Assembly (NCBI RefSeq): GCF_005233835.1
Contig: NZ_SZQA01000002.1
Location: forward strand, 1-64,000
Direction of reading: 5' to 3'
Length of the DNA stretch: 64,000 bases
Source of the DNA: Herbidospora galbida
Lineage (GTDB): Bacteria; Actinomycetota; Actinomycetes; Streptosporangiales; Streptosporangiaceae
In this document: piece by piece, positions 44,363 through 52,184 of the stretch
How the letters are laid out: each line of letters opens with the position of its first letter
Position numbering within the stretch: position 1 is the first letter of the stretch
Made by a program: the position numbers and the translations under genes
The notes under the pieces: generated by a model
Databases searched by the model: none
What the model saw: only the letters and a program-made list of their open reading frames with translations
Told to the model about the DNA's origin: nothing

Positions 44363-44459
44363 CTGATCGGCCTCACGAGGAGAGTGGGCTTCGAGCCGGT
44401 TCGGCGCGCTGTGTTCGCGCGGGCAAGGCGGGCGGGTGCGGCGGTCATCTCTGCGGGCC

Positions 44460-45215
44460 TCATGAGGCGAGCAGGCCGCCGTCGACGACGACGGCCTGAC
44501 CGGTCAGATAGCGGGAGCCGGGGGAGACGAGGAACTCGACGACGGCGGCGACGTCGTCCGGAACCCCCTGGCCGCCGAGGGGGATGCGCGACTCCAGCGC
44601 CGCGACGTTCCCGCCGTCCTTGCCGCCGACCCGCTTCCAGTAGGGGTCGTTGAACGGGGTGTCGATCCAGCCGGGGCACACGCAGGTGACGCAGATCCCG
44701 TCGGGGCCCATCGCGACGGCGAGTGACCTGGTCAGCGCGACGAGGCCGCCCTTGGAGGCCGCGTAGGCGAAGCTCCCGCCGCCGCCGCGGAAGGCGGCGG
44801 TCGAGCCGGTGAGCACCACCCGGCCGTGCGGCGAGGCGGCCAGGTGGGGGGCCGCGGCCTGGGTCAGCAGGAAGGGGGCGCGGAGGTTCAGCGCCATCGT
44901 GCGATCCCATTCGGACACGGAGAAATTTGTCAATTCGGTCTCGACGAGAAGCCCCGCGCAGAAGACGATGGCATCCAGGCGGCCGTGCGCTCCGACCGCG
45001 TCGGCGACCGCCTGGGCGGGGCCGTCGGCGGTGGCCAGGTCGACGTGGCTCGCCGTCCCCGAACCGGGGTGGGCGTCGAGGGCCTTGACGACCTCGGCGG
45101 CACCGGCCGCGTCGATGTCGGCCACGTGCACGTCGGCGCCCGCCGCGCGCAGCCGGGCCGCGGTGGCGGCCCCGATGCCGCTCGCGCCACCGGCTATCAG
45201 CACAGATGTCACCAC
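44460..45215 (-). CDS. Short-chain dehydrogenase/reductase
   Basis: A 251-residue classical SDR. The cofactor motif is GGASGIGAA near residue 9-17. The catalytic set Ser in LTGSTAAF, then YAASKGG (Tyr-x3-Lys) near 153-157, is complete, and Asp at the end of beta-2 (VADID) favours NAD(H). It is the first gene of the catabolic series, followed by a 97-base gap before the GlcG-family gene. It may oxidise a sugar alcohol or acid. Confidence 0.92.
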   Translation of the reverse strand: MVTSVLIAGGASGIGAATAARLRAAGADVHVADIDAAGAAEVVKALDAHPGSGTASHVDLATADGPAQAVADAVGAHGRLDAIVFCAGLLVETELTNFSVSEWDRTMALNLRAPFLLTQAAAPHLAASPHGRVVLTGSTAAFRGGGGSFAYAASKGGLVALTRSLAVAMGPDGICVTCVCPGWIDTPFNDPYWKRVGGKDGGNVAALESRIPLGGQGVPDDVAAVVEFLVSPGSRYLTGQAVVVDGGLLAS

Positions 45216-45297
45216 AACTCCAACCTGTAGGGCTGCCTGACATCATGAACCTGTGTTTTGAGTTCTGGCAAGGCGTTATGCCCGAAAAACCGGCGAG

Positions 45298-45366
45298 TTG
45301 ACACTTTTGGACCCGGGTCCCCACAATCAACATGTCTGACAGCCAGGCACCCTGGACAGTTGTCCA
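45298..45366 (+). promoter_or_regulatory. Promoter and candidate GntR operators in the divergent region
   Basis: Between the SDR and C45-hydrolase genes a sigma70-like promoter reads TTGACA (45298-45303), an 18-base spacer, and CACAAT (45322-45327). Downstream are two symmetrical elements, TGTCTGACA (45333-45341) and TGGACA-gt-TGTCCA (45353-45366). Size and placement suit repression by the FCD-GntR protein encoded at 46488. Promoter and operators are inferred from sequence only. Confidence 0.55.
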
Positions 45367-45393
45367 GCCTCACGTGAGGGAGCGGCCTGTTCC

Positions 45394-46491
45394 ATGCACT
45401 TTCCTGGGGAGTTCCCCGTGGTCCGCGTGGCCGGACCGCCCGCCGAGCGCGGCAGGCGGTACGGCGCGCTGGCCCGCACCCGGATCCACCGTTCGATATC
45501 CGCCTACCAGCGGGTCTTCGAGCACTACGCCGGATGGGACTGGGCCACCGTGCGCGCGCACGCCGCCCAATACCGCGACGTCATCGGCGACTTCGCGCCG
45601 GCGTCCCTGACCGAGATGCGGGGCATCGCCGAGGGCGCCGGCCTCGACGTGGAGGAGATCCTCGCGCTCAACACCCGCAGCGAGATCATGTTCCACGCCG
45701 GCAACCGGGAGATGCCCCACGAGTGCACCTCGCTGACGCTGCTGCCCGACCGCTCGGCCACCGGCACCACGCTCATCGCGCAGAACTGGGACTGGCTGCT
45801 CCATTCCATGGACACCGCGATGCTCCTGGAGGTCACCCGCGACGACGGCCCCTCGTTCGTCACCCTGGTCGAGGCCGGTCTGCTCGCCAAGGTCGGCATG
45901 AACGACGCGGGCGTCGGGCTCTGCACCAACACCCTGATCAGCGACGGCGACGAGGGCCGGATCGGGGTGCCCTACCACGTCCTGCTGCGCGCGGCCCTCG
46001 ACAGCGGGTCAGGCGAGGAGGCGGTCCGGACGATCGCCGGCGCCGAACGCGCCCTGTCGGCCAACTACCTGCTCGCCGACGACACCGGCTTCGCCGCCGA
46101 CCTCGAGACGACCCCCCGCTCCGGCGGTGTGCGGATTCTCACCCCCGAAGACGGCCAGATCACGCACGCCAACCACTTCCGATCTCCCGACCTGACAGGC
46201 GAGGATCTGTACGCGCGCCGCAAGCCCCACACGTACATGCGGCTGCGCAACGTCACCGAGAGCCTGGGCGAGCGGCCCAGCCTGTCGGTCGACGACCTCA
46301 AGAAGGTGCTCGCCGACCATCACGACAGCCCGTCGAGCGTCTGCCAGCACCCCAACGAGAATGTGCACGAACGTGAGCGCACCGCGACGATCGCCGGTGT
46401 GATCATGGACGTGTCCGGCCGTACGATGCATCTCGCCGCGGGGCGACCCTGCGTGGCACGGTGGGAGACGAGAACCCTGGCCCCGAGATGA
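45394..46491 (+). CDS. C45-family Ntn hydrolase/acyltransferase
   Basis: A 365-residue protein related to acyl-CoA:6-aminopenicillanate acyltransferase (peptidase family C45). The autocatalytic nucleophile is Cys111 in PHECTSL; in the family the chain is cleaved just before this Cys to free the active N-terminus. A C45-typical QNWDW follows near residue 130, and later an ERERTATIAGVI strand. Its predicted role is hydrolysis or transfer of an acyl amide. It is coupled to the GntR gene and divergent from the catabolic series, so it may deacylate the pathway substrate. Confidence 0.87.
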   Translation: MHFPGEFPVVRVAGPPAERGRRYGALARTRIHRSISAYQRVFEHYAGWDWATVRAHAAQYRDVIGDFAPASLTEMRGIAEGAGLDVEEILALNTRSEIMFHAGNREMPHECTSLTLLPDRSATGTTLIAQNWDWLLHSMDTAMLLEVTRDDGPSFVTLVEAGLLAKVGMNDAGVGLCTNTLISDGDEGRIGVPYHVLLRAALDSGSGEEAVRTIAGAERALSANYLLADDTGFAADLETTPRSGGVRILTPEDGQITHANHFRSPDLTGEDLYARRKPHTYMRLRNVTESLGERPSLSVDDLKKVLADHHDSPSSVCQHPNENVHERERTATIAGVIMDVSGRTMHLAAGRPCVARWETRTLAPR

Positions 46492-47183
46492 AGAAGGACC
46501 TACCCGGAATGAAGGTCGTCCCTGTCGAGCAGAAGAGCGCGGCGGAGCACGTGCGCACGCAGCTCATCGAACTGATCGAGTCGCGTCACTTCGCGGTCGA
46601 CGACCGCCTGCCCTCCGAGGCCGAGCTCGCGGCGTCGTTCGGGGTCAGCCGCTCGGTCATCAGGGAGGCCCTGCACAGCCTGAACGCCCTGGGCCTGACG
46701 AAGTCCTACGCCGGCAAGGGCACCTTCGTCGCCGCGACCCGCGTGCAGTCGCACCTGCTCAGCGGGCAGTACCTGCCGTCGCAGCTCAACGAGGTGCGCC
46801 GCTACCTGGAGGTCCCGGCGGCCCGGCTGGCGGCCGAACGGCGGACCCAGGAGGACCTCGACGGCCTGGCCGAACTGGTCGCCGCCTTCGACGACAACGA
46901 CGACCCGGCCGAGCGCAACAAGATCGACGCCCGGTTCCACATCGCCATCGCCCAGGCCACCGGCAACCCGCTGTTCTCCCGCCTGGTCGAAGACCTGCGC
47001 GCGGTCCTGCAGGACCAGGCGCTCGCCGTGTCGGCCTCGCCGGGCCGGGCCGCCCAGGCCCGCGCCGAGCACCGGGCCATCTACGAGGCCATCAAGGACG
47101 GCGACGCCGAGATGGCCGCCCTGGCGATGCGCCGCCACCTCCAGGCGGTCGTGGCGACCTCGGCCGCGCTCACCGACTCCTGA
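46488..47183 (+). CDS. GntR/FadR-family (FCD) regulator of the catabolic region
   Basis: A 231-residue regulator. ATG 46488 overlaps the stop of the C45 gene (ATGA), so this start is preferred to GTG 46461. The winged helix (about 17-80) contains LPSEAELAASFGVSRSVIREAL, and the FCD domain (about 90-220) has the metal-site residues in DARFHIAIAQATGN and EHRAIYEAI. Likely responds to a pathway carboxylate or sugar acid and controls both divergent units through the palindromes at 45333-45366. Its end overlaps the converging kinase gene by 14 bases. Confidence 0.9.
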   Translation: MKKDLPGMKVVPVEQKSAAEHVRTQLIELIESRHFAVDDRLPSEAELAASFGVSRSVIREALHSLNALGLTKSYAGKGTFVAATRVQSHLLSGQYLPSQLNEVRRYLEVPAARLAAERRTQEDLDGLAELVAAFDDNDDPAERNKIDARFHIAIAQATGNPLFSRLVEDLRAVLQDQALAVSASPGRAAQARAEHRAIYEAIKDGDAEMAALAMRRHLQAVVATSAALTDS

Positions 47184-48702
47184 AGTCGGTGTACGTCGAC
47201 CGGAAGGTCGACGTGAACAGCCCCGCGTCACCGAGCGGCCGGCCCACGTCGAGCACGAACGAGACCGGCCGGTCGTCCTCGTCGATCGTCAGCGTGTAGG
47301 TGACCAGCGACCGGTCGAGGGCCTCCCCGGCGTACTCGACGAGCAGCAGCTTCAGCGCGTCGCCGGTCAGGTTGGCCGGGACGATCCCCCGGTAGACCCG
47401 GCCGTCGCGCTCGAAGGCCACGTTGCCCTGGACGACGAGCGACCGGATCACGGTCAGCCCCGCCGTCGCCGTCACCAGGATCGGCGGCTCGTTGCTCCCG
47501 TCGCCGAACTCACCGAGCGACGCCCCGGTCTCCACCACCCGCCGGTCCCTGATCGTGTAGCGCCGGGTCTCCTCGCTCCCGTACGTGATGTCGGCGACGA
47601 AGTCGTCGTGGGGCAGGCCCGGGTCTCCGGCGATGGTGACGGTGCCTCGCGATCTGGCGAGGTTGTCGCCCTGCCCCATGCCGCCCTCGCTCGTGAAGGT
47701 GGCGGTCGGCGTCTTGCGGTAGACCTCCGACAGGGCCGCCGCGAGCTCGGCCTGCGTCTCTGGCGGCCGGTCGCCGTGCGGCCAGAGCGCGACGGCCGCC
47801 ACGATCACCGCGACCCCGGCCAGCGCCGCCAGCCCGGCCCGCCACGGGACCGCCCGGCCCGCGACCGGCCGGGTCGCCTCGAACCGGCCCGACTCCAGCG
47901 CGTCGAGGTCGTCCTCATCGTCGTGCCCGAGCAGGCTGAGCAGCACCTCCTTCGAGGTGGGGCGCTCGGTGGGCGACTTGGCGAGGCATCGGCGTACGAG
48001 TGGAAGCAGCGCGCGCGGCACCCCGGTCAGGTCGGGCTCGGCGTGCAGCACCCGGTAGGCGACGGCGGCGATGCTGTCGCCGTCGAACGGCACCCGGCCG
48101 GTCGCCGCGAACACCATGGTCGCGCCCCAGGCGAACACGTCGGCTGCGGCCGTGACCCGCTCGCCGGAGTACTGCTCGGGCGCCATGTAGGGCGGGCTGC
48201 CGATGGCCCGCCCGGTGGTCTCGCTGTGGCTGAGCCGCGAGATCCCGAAGTCGATGACGCGCGGCCCGTCGGGGGCCAGCAGCACGTTCCCCGGCTTGAA
48301 GTCGCGGTGGACCACCCCCGCCCGGTGGATCGCCACCAGCGCCGTGGCGGTCCCGATGGCGATCCGCTGCAGCGCGGCGCCCTTGCGGGGCGGCACCCGG
48401 TCGAGCGGGGTCCCGGCGACGTACTCGCTGACGATGTACGGGGGATCGTGGTCGAGCGCCACGTCGATGATGCGCGCGGTGCAGAACCCGGCGACCTGCC
48501 GGGTGGAGTTCACCTCACGGATCGCCGCGTCGTCGGCGCCGTGCCGCAGCACCTTGACCGCGACCGGTTCCCCGTTCCATTCGCCCAGGTAGACGATGCC
48601 CTGGCCGCCCTCCCCGAGCCGGGAGACCACCGTGTAGGGCCCGATCGACCGGGGATCGCCGGCCCGCAACGCCATGTCCACAATCCCATTGGACGCCATC
48701 AC
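47170..48702 (-). CDS. Transmembrane Ser/Thr protein kinase (PknB-like) with lipoprotein-type ectodomain
   Basis: A 510-residue kinase. The catalytic domain spans about residues 20-265, with the glycine loop LGEGGQGIVYLG, Lys in VAVKVL, HRDFKPGN and DFG (VIDFGISRL), so it is active. A single membrane helix follows a basic linker near 292-312. The extracellular part (about 320-510) is beta-rich and resembles LppX/LprAFG-type lipid-binding folds rather than PASTA repeats. It may sense envelope lipids. The start is GTG 48702 or an ATG just after; ATG 48675 is also possible. Confidence 0.9.
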   Translation of the reverse strand: MMASNGIVDMALRAGDPRSIGPYTVVSRLGEGGQGIVYLGEWNGEPVAVKVLRHGADDAAIREVNSTRQVAGFCTARIIDVALDHDPPYIVSEYVAGTPLDRVPPRKGAALQRIAIGTATALVAIHRAGVVHRDFKPGNVLLAPDGPRVIDFGISRLSHSETTGRAIGSPPYMAPEQYSGERVTAAADVFAWGATMVFAATGRVPFDGDSIAAVAYRVLHAEPDLTGVPRALLPLVRRCLAKSPTERPTSKEVLLSLLGHDDEDDLDALESGRFEATRPVAGRAVPWRAGLAALAGVAVIVAAVALWPHGDRPPETQAELAAALSEVYRKTPTATFTSEGGMGQGDNLARSRGTVTIAGDPGLPHDDFVADITYGSEETRRYTIRDRRVVETGASLGEFGDGSNEPPILVTATAGLTVIRSLVVQGNVAFERDGRVYRGIVPANLTGDALKLLLVEYAGEALDRSLVTYTLTIDEDDRPVSFVLDVGRPLGDAGLFTSTFRSTYTDFRSR

Positions 48703-48731
48703 CCCCCGCCGGAGTTGGGTTCTCCGGGGGA

Positions 48732-49424
48732 CTACTTCGGTGCGATGCCCTTCAGGATGCCGACCACCGCCTCCTCGAACCGCTCCTTGGTCACCCCGAG
48801 CCTGACGAGGACCGGGTTCCCCGCGCCCAGCAGGGCGAGCACCATGTGCTCGGTGCCGATGTAGTTGTGGCCGAGCCGCAGCGCCTCGGCGAAGGTGAGC
48901 TCCAGGAGGCGCTTGTTGTCCTCGCCGAGTTCGCTGTCGCCGGCCAGCGCCTCGCCCGTCTCCGGCAGCGCGTTCCGGGCGATCTCGCGGGCCGCGTCGA
49001 GGTCGACCCCGATCGTCGCCAGCGCCCGGACGGCCAGGCCGTCGGAGTCGGCGAGCATGGCGGCCAGCAGGTGGTTTTGACCGGCCGTGACGTGGCCCGA
49101 CTCTTTGGCGATCCGCTGCGCCTCGACGATCGCCTGCTTGGCGCGCGGGGTGAACCGCGAGAACTGCTGGTCGTCGGGCTTGGGCACGAACCGCTTCTGC
49201 GCCGCCTGCTTGGTGACGCCCATGCTGCGGCCGATGTCCGTCCAGGACGCCCCCGACTTGCGGGCCTGGTCGACGAAGTGCCCGATGAGGCTGTCGGCGA
49301 CGTCGCCCATGTGCTCGGCCATCAGCACGGCGCCGGAGAGCTGCTCGAGGACGTTGGGGTTGGCTGACTTGATCCCCGCGATGAGATCGTCCAGCCGGAC
49401 CACTGGAGAGGAGGATTCGCTCAT
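48732..49424 (-). CDS. HTH-Clp_N protein (orphan Clp N-terminal domains without ATPase)
   Basis: A 230-residue protein. Residues about 1-78 form a helix-turn-helix-like module (SGASWTDIGRSMGVTKQAAQKRF). Residues about 88-228 hold two Clp_N repeats like those of ClpC (TPRAKQAIVEAQ, then [16 protein letters not shown]). There is no AAA+ domain. Clp_N domains dock adaptors and substrates, so this could be a DNA-binding decoy or adaptor that links transcription to ClpC proteolysis. Two GTCAAC-N5-GTTGAC palindromes lie immediately upstream of its ATG. Confidence 0.88.
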   Translation of the reverse strand: MSESSSPVVRLDDLIAGIKSANPNVLEQLSGAVLMAEHMGDVADSLIGHFVDQARKSGASWTDIGRSMGVTKQAAQKRFVPKPDDQQFSRFTPRAKQAIVEAQRIAKESGHVTAGQNHLLAAMLADSDGLAVRALATIGVDLDAAREIARNALPETGEALAGDSELGEDNKRLLELTFAEALRLGHNYIGTEHMVLALLGAGNPVLVRLGVTKERFEEAVVGILKGIAPK

Positions 49425-49427
49425 GCC

Positions 49428-49473
49428 GTCAACAGTAGGTTGACGGTCTGAGTATCGTCAACCCTCTGTTGAC
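49428..49473. promoter_or_regulatory. Double palindromic operator GTCAAC-N5-GTTGAC
   Basis: Two perfect-armed palindromes, 49428-49444 (N5 = AGTAG) and 49457-49473 (N5 = CCTCT), centres 29 bases apart. They also form a larger inverted repeat of about 18-base arms. They begin four bases upstream of the HTH-Clp_N start codon, in the region shared with the NmrA-like gene. Autoregulation by the HTH-Clp_N protein is the simplest reading. Confidence 0.7.
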
Positions 49474-49579
49474 GCTGAGACGTACAGACATGAAATCGAG
49501 CGTGAGGAACATGGATCGTCTCGACTGAGCCGCGTGTACTTGGTCGTACCGACACAAGGACGACCTGACGGAGGTTCCG

Positions 49580-50449
49580 ATGTACGCGATCCTGGGAGTG
49601 ACCGGCCACGTGGGCGGTGCGGCGGCGCGCGAGCTGCTGCGCCGGGGCGAGCAGGTGCGGGCGGTGGTCCGCGACCCGGCCAAGGGCGCCGAGTGGGCGG
49701 CGGCGGGGGCGAAGGTGGCCGTGGCCGACCTCGGCGACCGGGAGTCGCTGGCGGAGGCGCTGCGCGGCTGCGCGGGGGCGTTCGTCCTGCTGCCGACCGA
49801 CCTGGCCGCGGCCGACCCGGACGCCGCCCACCGCGCGACGGCCGACGCCATCGCCGACGCGGTGCGCGAGAGCGGGGTGCCCCACGTGGTGGCGCTGTCG
49901 TCGGTCGGCGCCGACCTGGCCGACGGCACCGGTCCCATCCGCTGGCTGCACCACCTGGAGAACGCGCTGCGCGCGACGGGCGCCCGGATCACCGCGCTTC
50001 GATCCGGTCACTTCCAGGAGAAGGTCGAGCTGATCCTGGGCGCGGTGCTCGGCGCGGGCGTCTACCCGGTCTTCGCCGAGTCGGCCGACGTGCCCACGCC
50101 GATGATCGCCACCCGCGACATCGGCGCCGTGGTCGCCGACCTCCTCGTCACCCCCGCCTCCGCCTCCGAGGTCGTCGACCTGGACGGCCCGATCTCCACC
50201 GAGCGCCAAGTCGCCGAGGAACTGTCGGCAATCCTCGGCCGGCCGCTCCAAGTCGTCACCGTCCCGAGGCCGGGGTGGGCCGCCGCGATGGTGGACGGCG
50301 GCCTCCCCCCGCAGCTCGCGGAGGAGCTCGTGGGCCTGTACGACGCCGAGGAGCGCGGCATCCTCCAGCTCAGGGGCGACCGCCACCTGACCGGCCCGAC
50401 CGAACTGGCGGAGACCCTCCGAGTCATCGGCGCAAGGGCTTTGAGCTGA
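49580..50449 (+). CDS. NmrA-like NAD(P)-binding protein
   Basis: A 289-residue atypical SDR of the NmrA/QOR2 type. The nucleotide motif is LGVTGHVGGAAA near residue 5-16, followed by basic residues after beta-2 (VVRDPAK) that favour NADP. The catalytic Tyr-x3-Lys is absent, as usual in this group. Relatives are redox sensors or quinone reductases. GGAGG precedes the ATG. It is divergent from the HTH-Clp_N gene. Confidence 0.88.
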   Translation: MYAILGVTGHVGGAAARELLRRGEQVRAVVRDPAKGAEWAAAGAKVAVADLGDRESLAEALRGCAGAFVLLPTDLAAADPDAAHRATADAIADAVRESGVPHVVALSSVGADLADGTGPIRWLHHLENALRATGARITALRSGHFQEKVELILGAVLGAGVYPVFAESADVPTPMIATRDIGAVVADLLVTPASASEVVDLDGPISTERQVAEELSAILGRPLQVVTVPRPGWAAAMVDGGLPPQLAEELVGLYDAEERGILQLRGDRHLTGPTELAETLRVIGARALS

Positions 50450-51105
50450 CGCCAATTCGGCCCCGTCGACCTTCGGCCTGGGCGCCGTCGCTGTCTGGGC
50501 GGTGAGCTGGGGCATCGGCAAAGCCCCGGAGATCCCGCTCAACAACGACATCGAGGCGCTGCGCCGGGAGATGAACAGCGACGAGGAGTGCCGCTGGTCC
50601 GACCGGGACACCTCCTACCACGACCCGCACCGTCCCGAGCCCGACGCCGACATCGACTACCGCTTCGACCCCATGGCGTTCCGGTTCACCGGAGAGAAGC
50701 GCTCCGGCGAGGTGAAGGTCGTGGTCGACCCGCTGCTCCAGGACCACGGCGGCCGGGCCGTCGCCGAAGGCGTCGAGAAGACCCTCTCGGTGCGGTGGAC
50801 CGGCCCCGACTCGGCCGGACCGCAGGTCAGTGTCACCGGCGTGGCCGACGGCGCGACCTACCGGCTGCGCGGCGCGCCCACGGCCGGCTGCGTCACCGTC
50901 GACCGGGGCTCCGGCGTGGCCACCCAGGCCACGCTGACGCTCACCGGCGGAACGGCGGCCGGGGTGGGGGTCTACACCGCCACGTGCGCCGGGGCCGAGG
51001 ACAACGAGGGCAACGTCGTGCCTGACGCTCCACGTCGACACGGGTGAGGGCGCGGCGGCGTCGCACACCGCCCTGTTCCGCTTCACCCGCAACGAATCTC
51101 TTTGA
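50450..51105 (+). pseudogene. Decayed, frameshifted remnant of a membrane-anchored protein
   Basis: From 50450 an open frame without a proper start encodes a partial membrane helix (FGLGAVAVWAVSWGIG), a polar region, then a beta-rich, Cys-containing Ig-like stretch that ends at 51047. In the +1 frame the sequence continues naturally to a stop at 51105 (LTLHVDTGEG, then FRFTRNESL). A single extra C near 51018-51020 explains the break. The 5' end also appears missing, as no ribosome-binding site or N-terminus precedes the helix. I do not recognise the family. A GTG at 50502 could start a 181-residue product, but a gene remnant is more likely. Confidence 0.5.
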
Positions 51106-51114
51106 TCACCGGTG

Positions 51115-51546
51115 TCAGGCCGCGAATCGGCGCGTCAGTTCGCGCCCCCTCGCGGCCTGCACCTTCTTCGCCTGGCCCACCGAGAACCGCAGCAGCCCGA
51201 AGGGCGCCGACAGCCGGTAGTGGTCGACCACCCGGGTGCCGCCGGGCACGGCGTCGATGCGGTAGCCCCAGTCCACCCGGACGCCGCCGGGGCTGACCAC
51301 GTCTCCGGTGATCGTGCCCTCTCCCAGGCGCAGGGTGACCTCGATGACGTTGTCGTGGCGCAGCGGCCCGAAGGCGAATCGCTCGACGGCCGTGAAGCGC
51401 ACCGATCCGGGCTCGCGGCGGATGTCGCGGACCTCGACGACCAGAGGCGACAGACCGACGTGGTTGGCGGGGTCGGCCAGGTGGTGGAAGACCCGCTCGG
51501 GGGTCGCGGGCAGAGTGGTCGTGGTGCTGAACTCGACGGTCTTCAT
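51115..51546 (-). CDS. SRPBCC-family (polyketide cyclase/START-like) protein
   Basis: A 143-residue protein with the SRPBCC ligand-binding fold. It has the N-terminal TTTLPATPERVFHHLADPAN, central beta strands, and a long C-terminal helix. These proteins bind hydrophobic ligands. ATG 51546 overlaps the TetR stop (ATGA), so it is coupled to and likely co-regulated by that TetR. Confidence 0.87.
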   Translation of the reverse strand: MKTVEFSTTTTLPATPERVFHHLADPANHVGLSPLVVEVRDIRREPGSVRFTAVERFAFGPLRHDNVIEVTLRLGEGTITGDVVSPGGVRVDWGYRIDAVPGGTRVVDHYRLSAPFGLLRFSVGQAKKVQAARGRELTRRFAA

Positions 51547-52103
51547 GCGACGAGCAGCCGGTCGAGGACGGCGTCGACCTCGACGGCGTCCGGGCCGAGG
51601 AGCAGGCAGTCGGTCCGCATCCCCTCGACGGCCTGCGCCAGGATCGCGGCGGCGGCCAGGGGATCGGGGGTGTTCGCCCGCTCGAACTGTTCGCCGAGCA
51701 GGTCGAGCAGGATCTTGCGCTGCGCGCGGTAGTGGGCGGCGAAGCCCGGATCGGTCGTGGCGCGCGACACGAAGGCCTTGGCCACGCTGGTCTCGGCGGC
51801 GCGTTCCTCGTCGAGCGGCAGCAGCTCCGTCACGATCGCCGACAGCGTCTGACGCGGGGACCGCGCGCCCTCTTCCGACCGGGCCCTGAGGCGGTCGGCG
51901 CAGCGGCGGCAGTGGTGTTCCAGCGCGAACAGGAGCAGGTCGTCTTTGGTGCCGAAGTGGTGCTGCAGCGTCCCGGTCGTCACCCCGGCCTCGGCGGCGA
52001 TCTCCCGCATACCGGGGAACGTGCCGTGGCCGCGCATCAGCAGCCGGCCCACCGCGTCGGCGACCGCGTTCCGGCGTGCGTCCGGAATCCATCGTTCTCG
52101 CAT
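51543..52103 (-). CDS. TetR-family regulator
   Basis: A 186-residue regulator. The helix-turn-helix at about 12-55 contains MREIAAEAGVTTGTLQHHF, and the C-terminal domain resembles the BetI/TetR_C_6 group. GGAGG lies before ATG 52103. A palindrome ATTAC-N4-GTAAT is just upstream. It forms an operon with the SRPBCC gene. Confidence 0.9.
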   Translation of the reverse strand: MRERWIPDARRNAVADAVGRLLMRGHGTFPGMREIAAEAGVTTGTLQHHFGTKDDLLLFALEHHCRRCADRLRARSEEGARSPRQTLSAIVTELLPLDEERAAETSVAKAFVSRATTDPGFAAHYRAQRKILLDLLGEQFERANTPDPLAAAAILAQAVEGMRTDCLLLGPDAVEVDAVLDRLLVA

Positions 52104-52114
52104 GTCCCACCTCC

Positions 52115-52128
52115 ATTACGACTGTAAT
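52115..52128. promoter_or_regulatory. Candidate TetR operator ATTAC-gact-GTAAT
   Basis: Perfect inverted repeat 12 bases upstream of the TetR start, followed by an extra GTAAC half-site. Likely autoregulatory; inferred from symmetry and location. Confidence 0.55.
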
Positions 52129-52184
52129 GTAACAGAGGTCAGAAGAGGACACTTTCTGGCCGCAATGGCTGAGATCGTGGTCGT

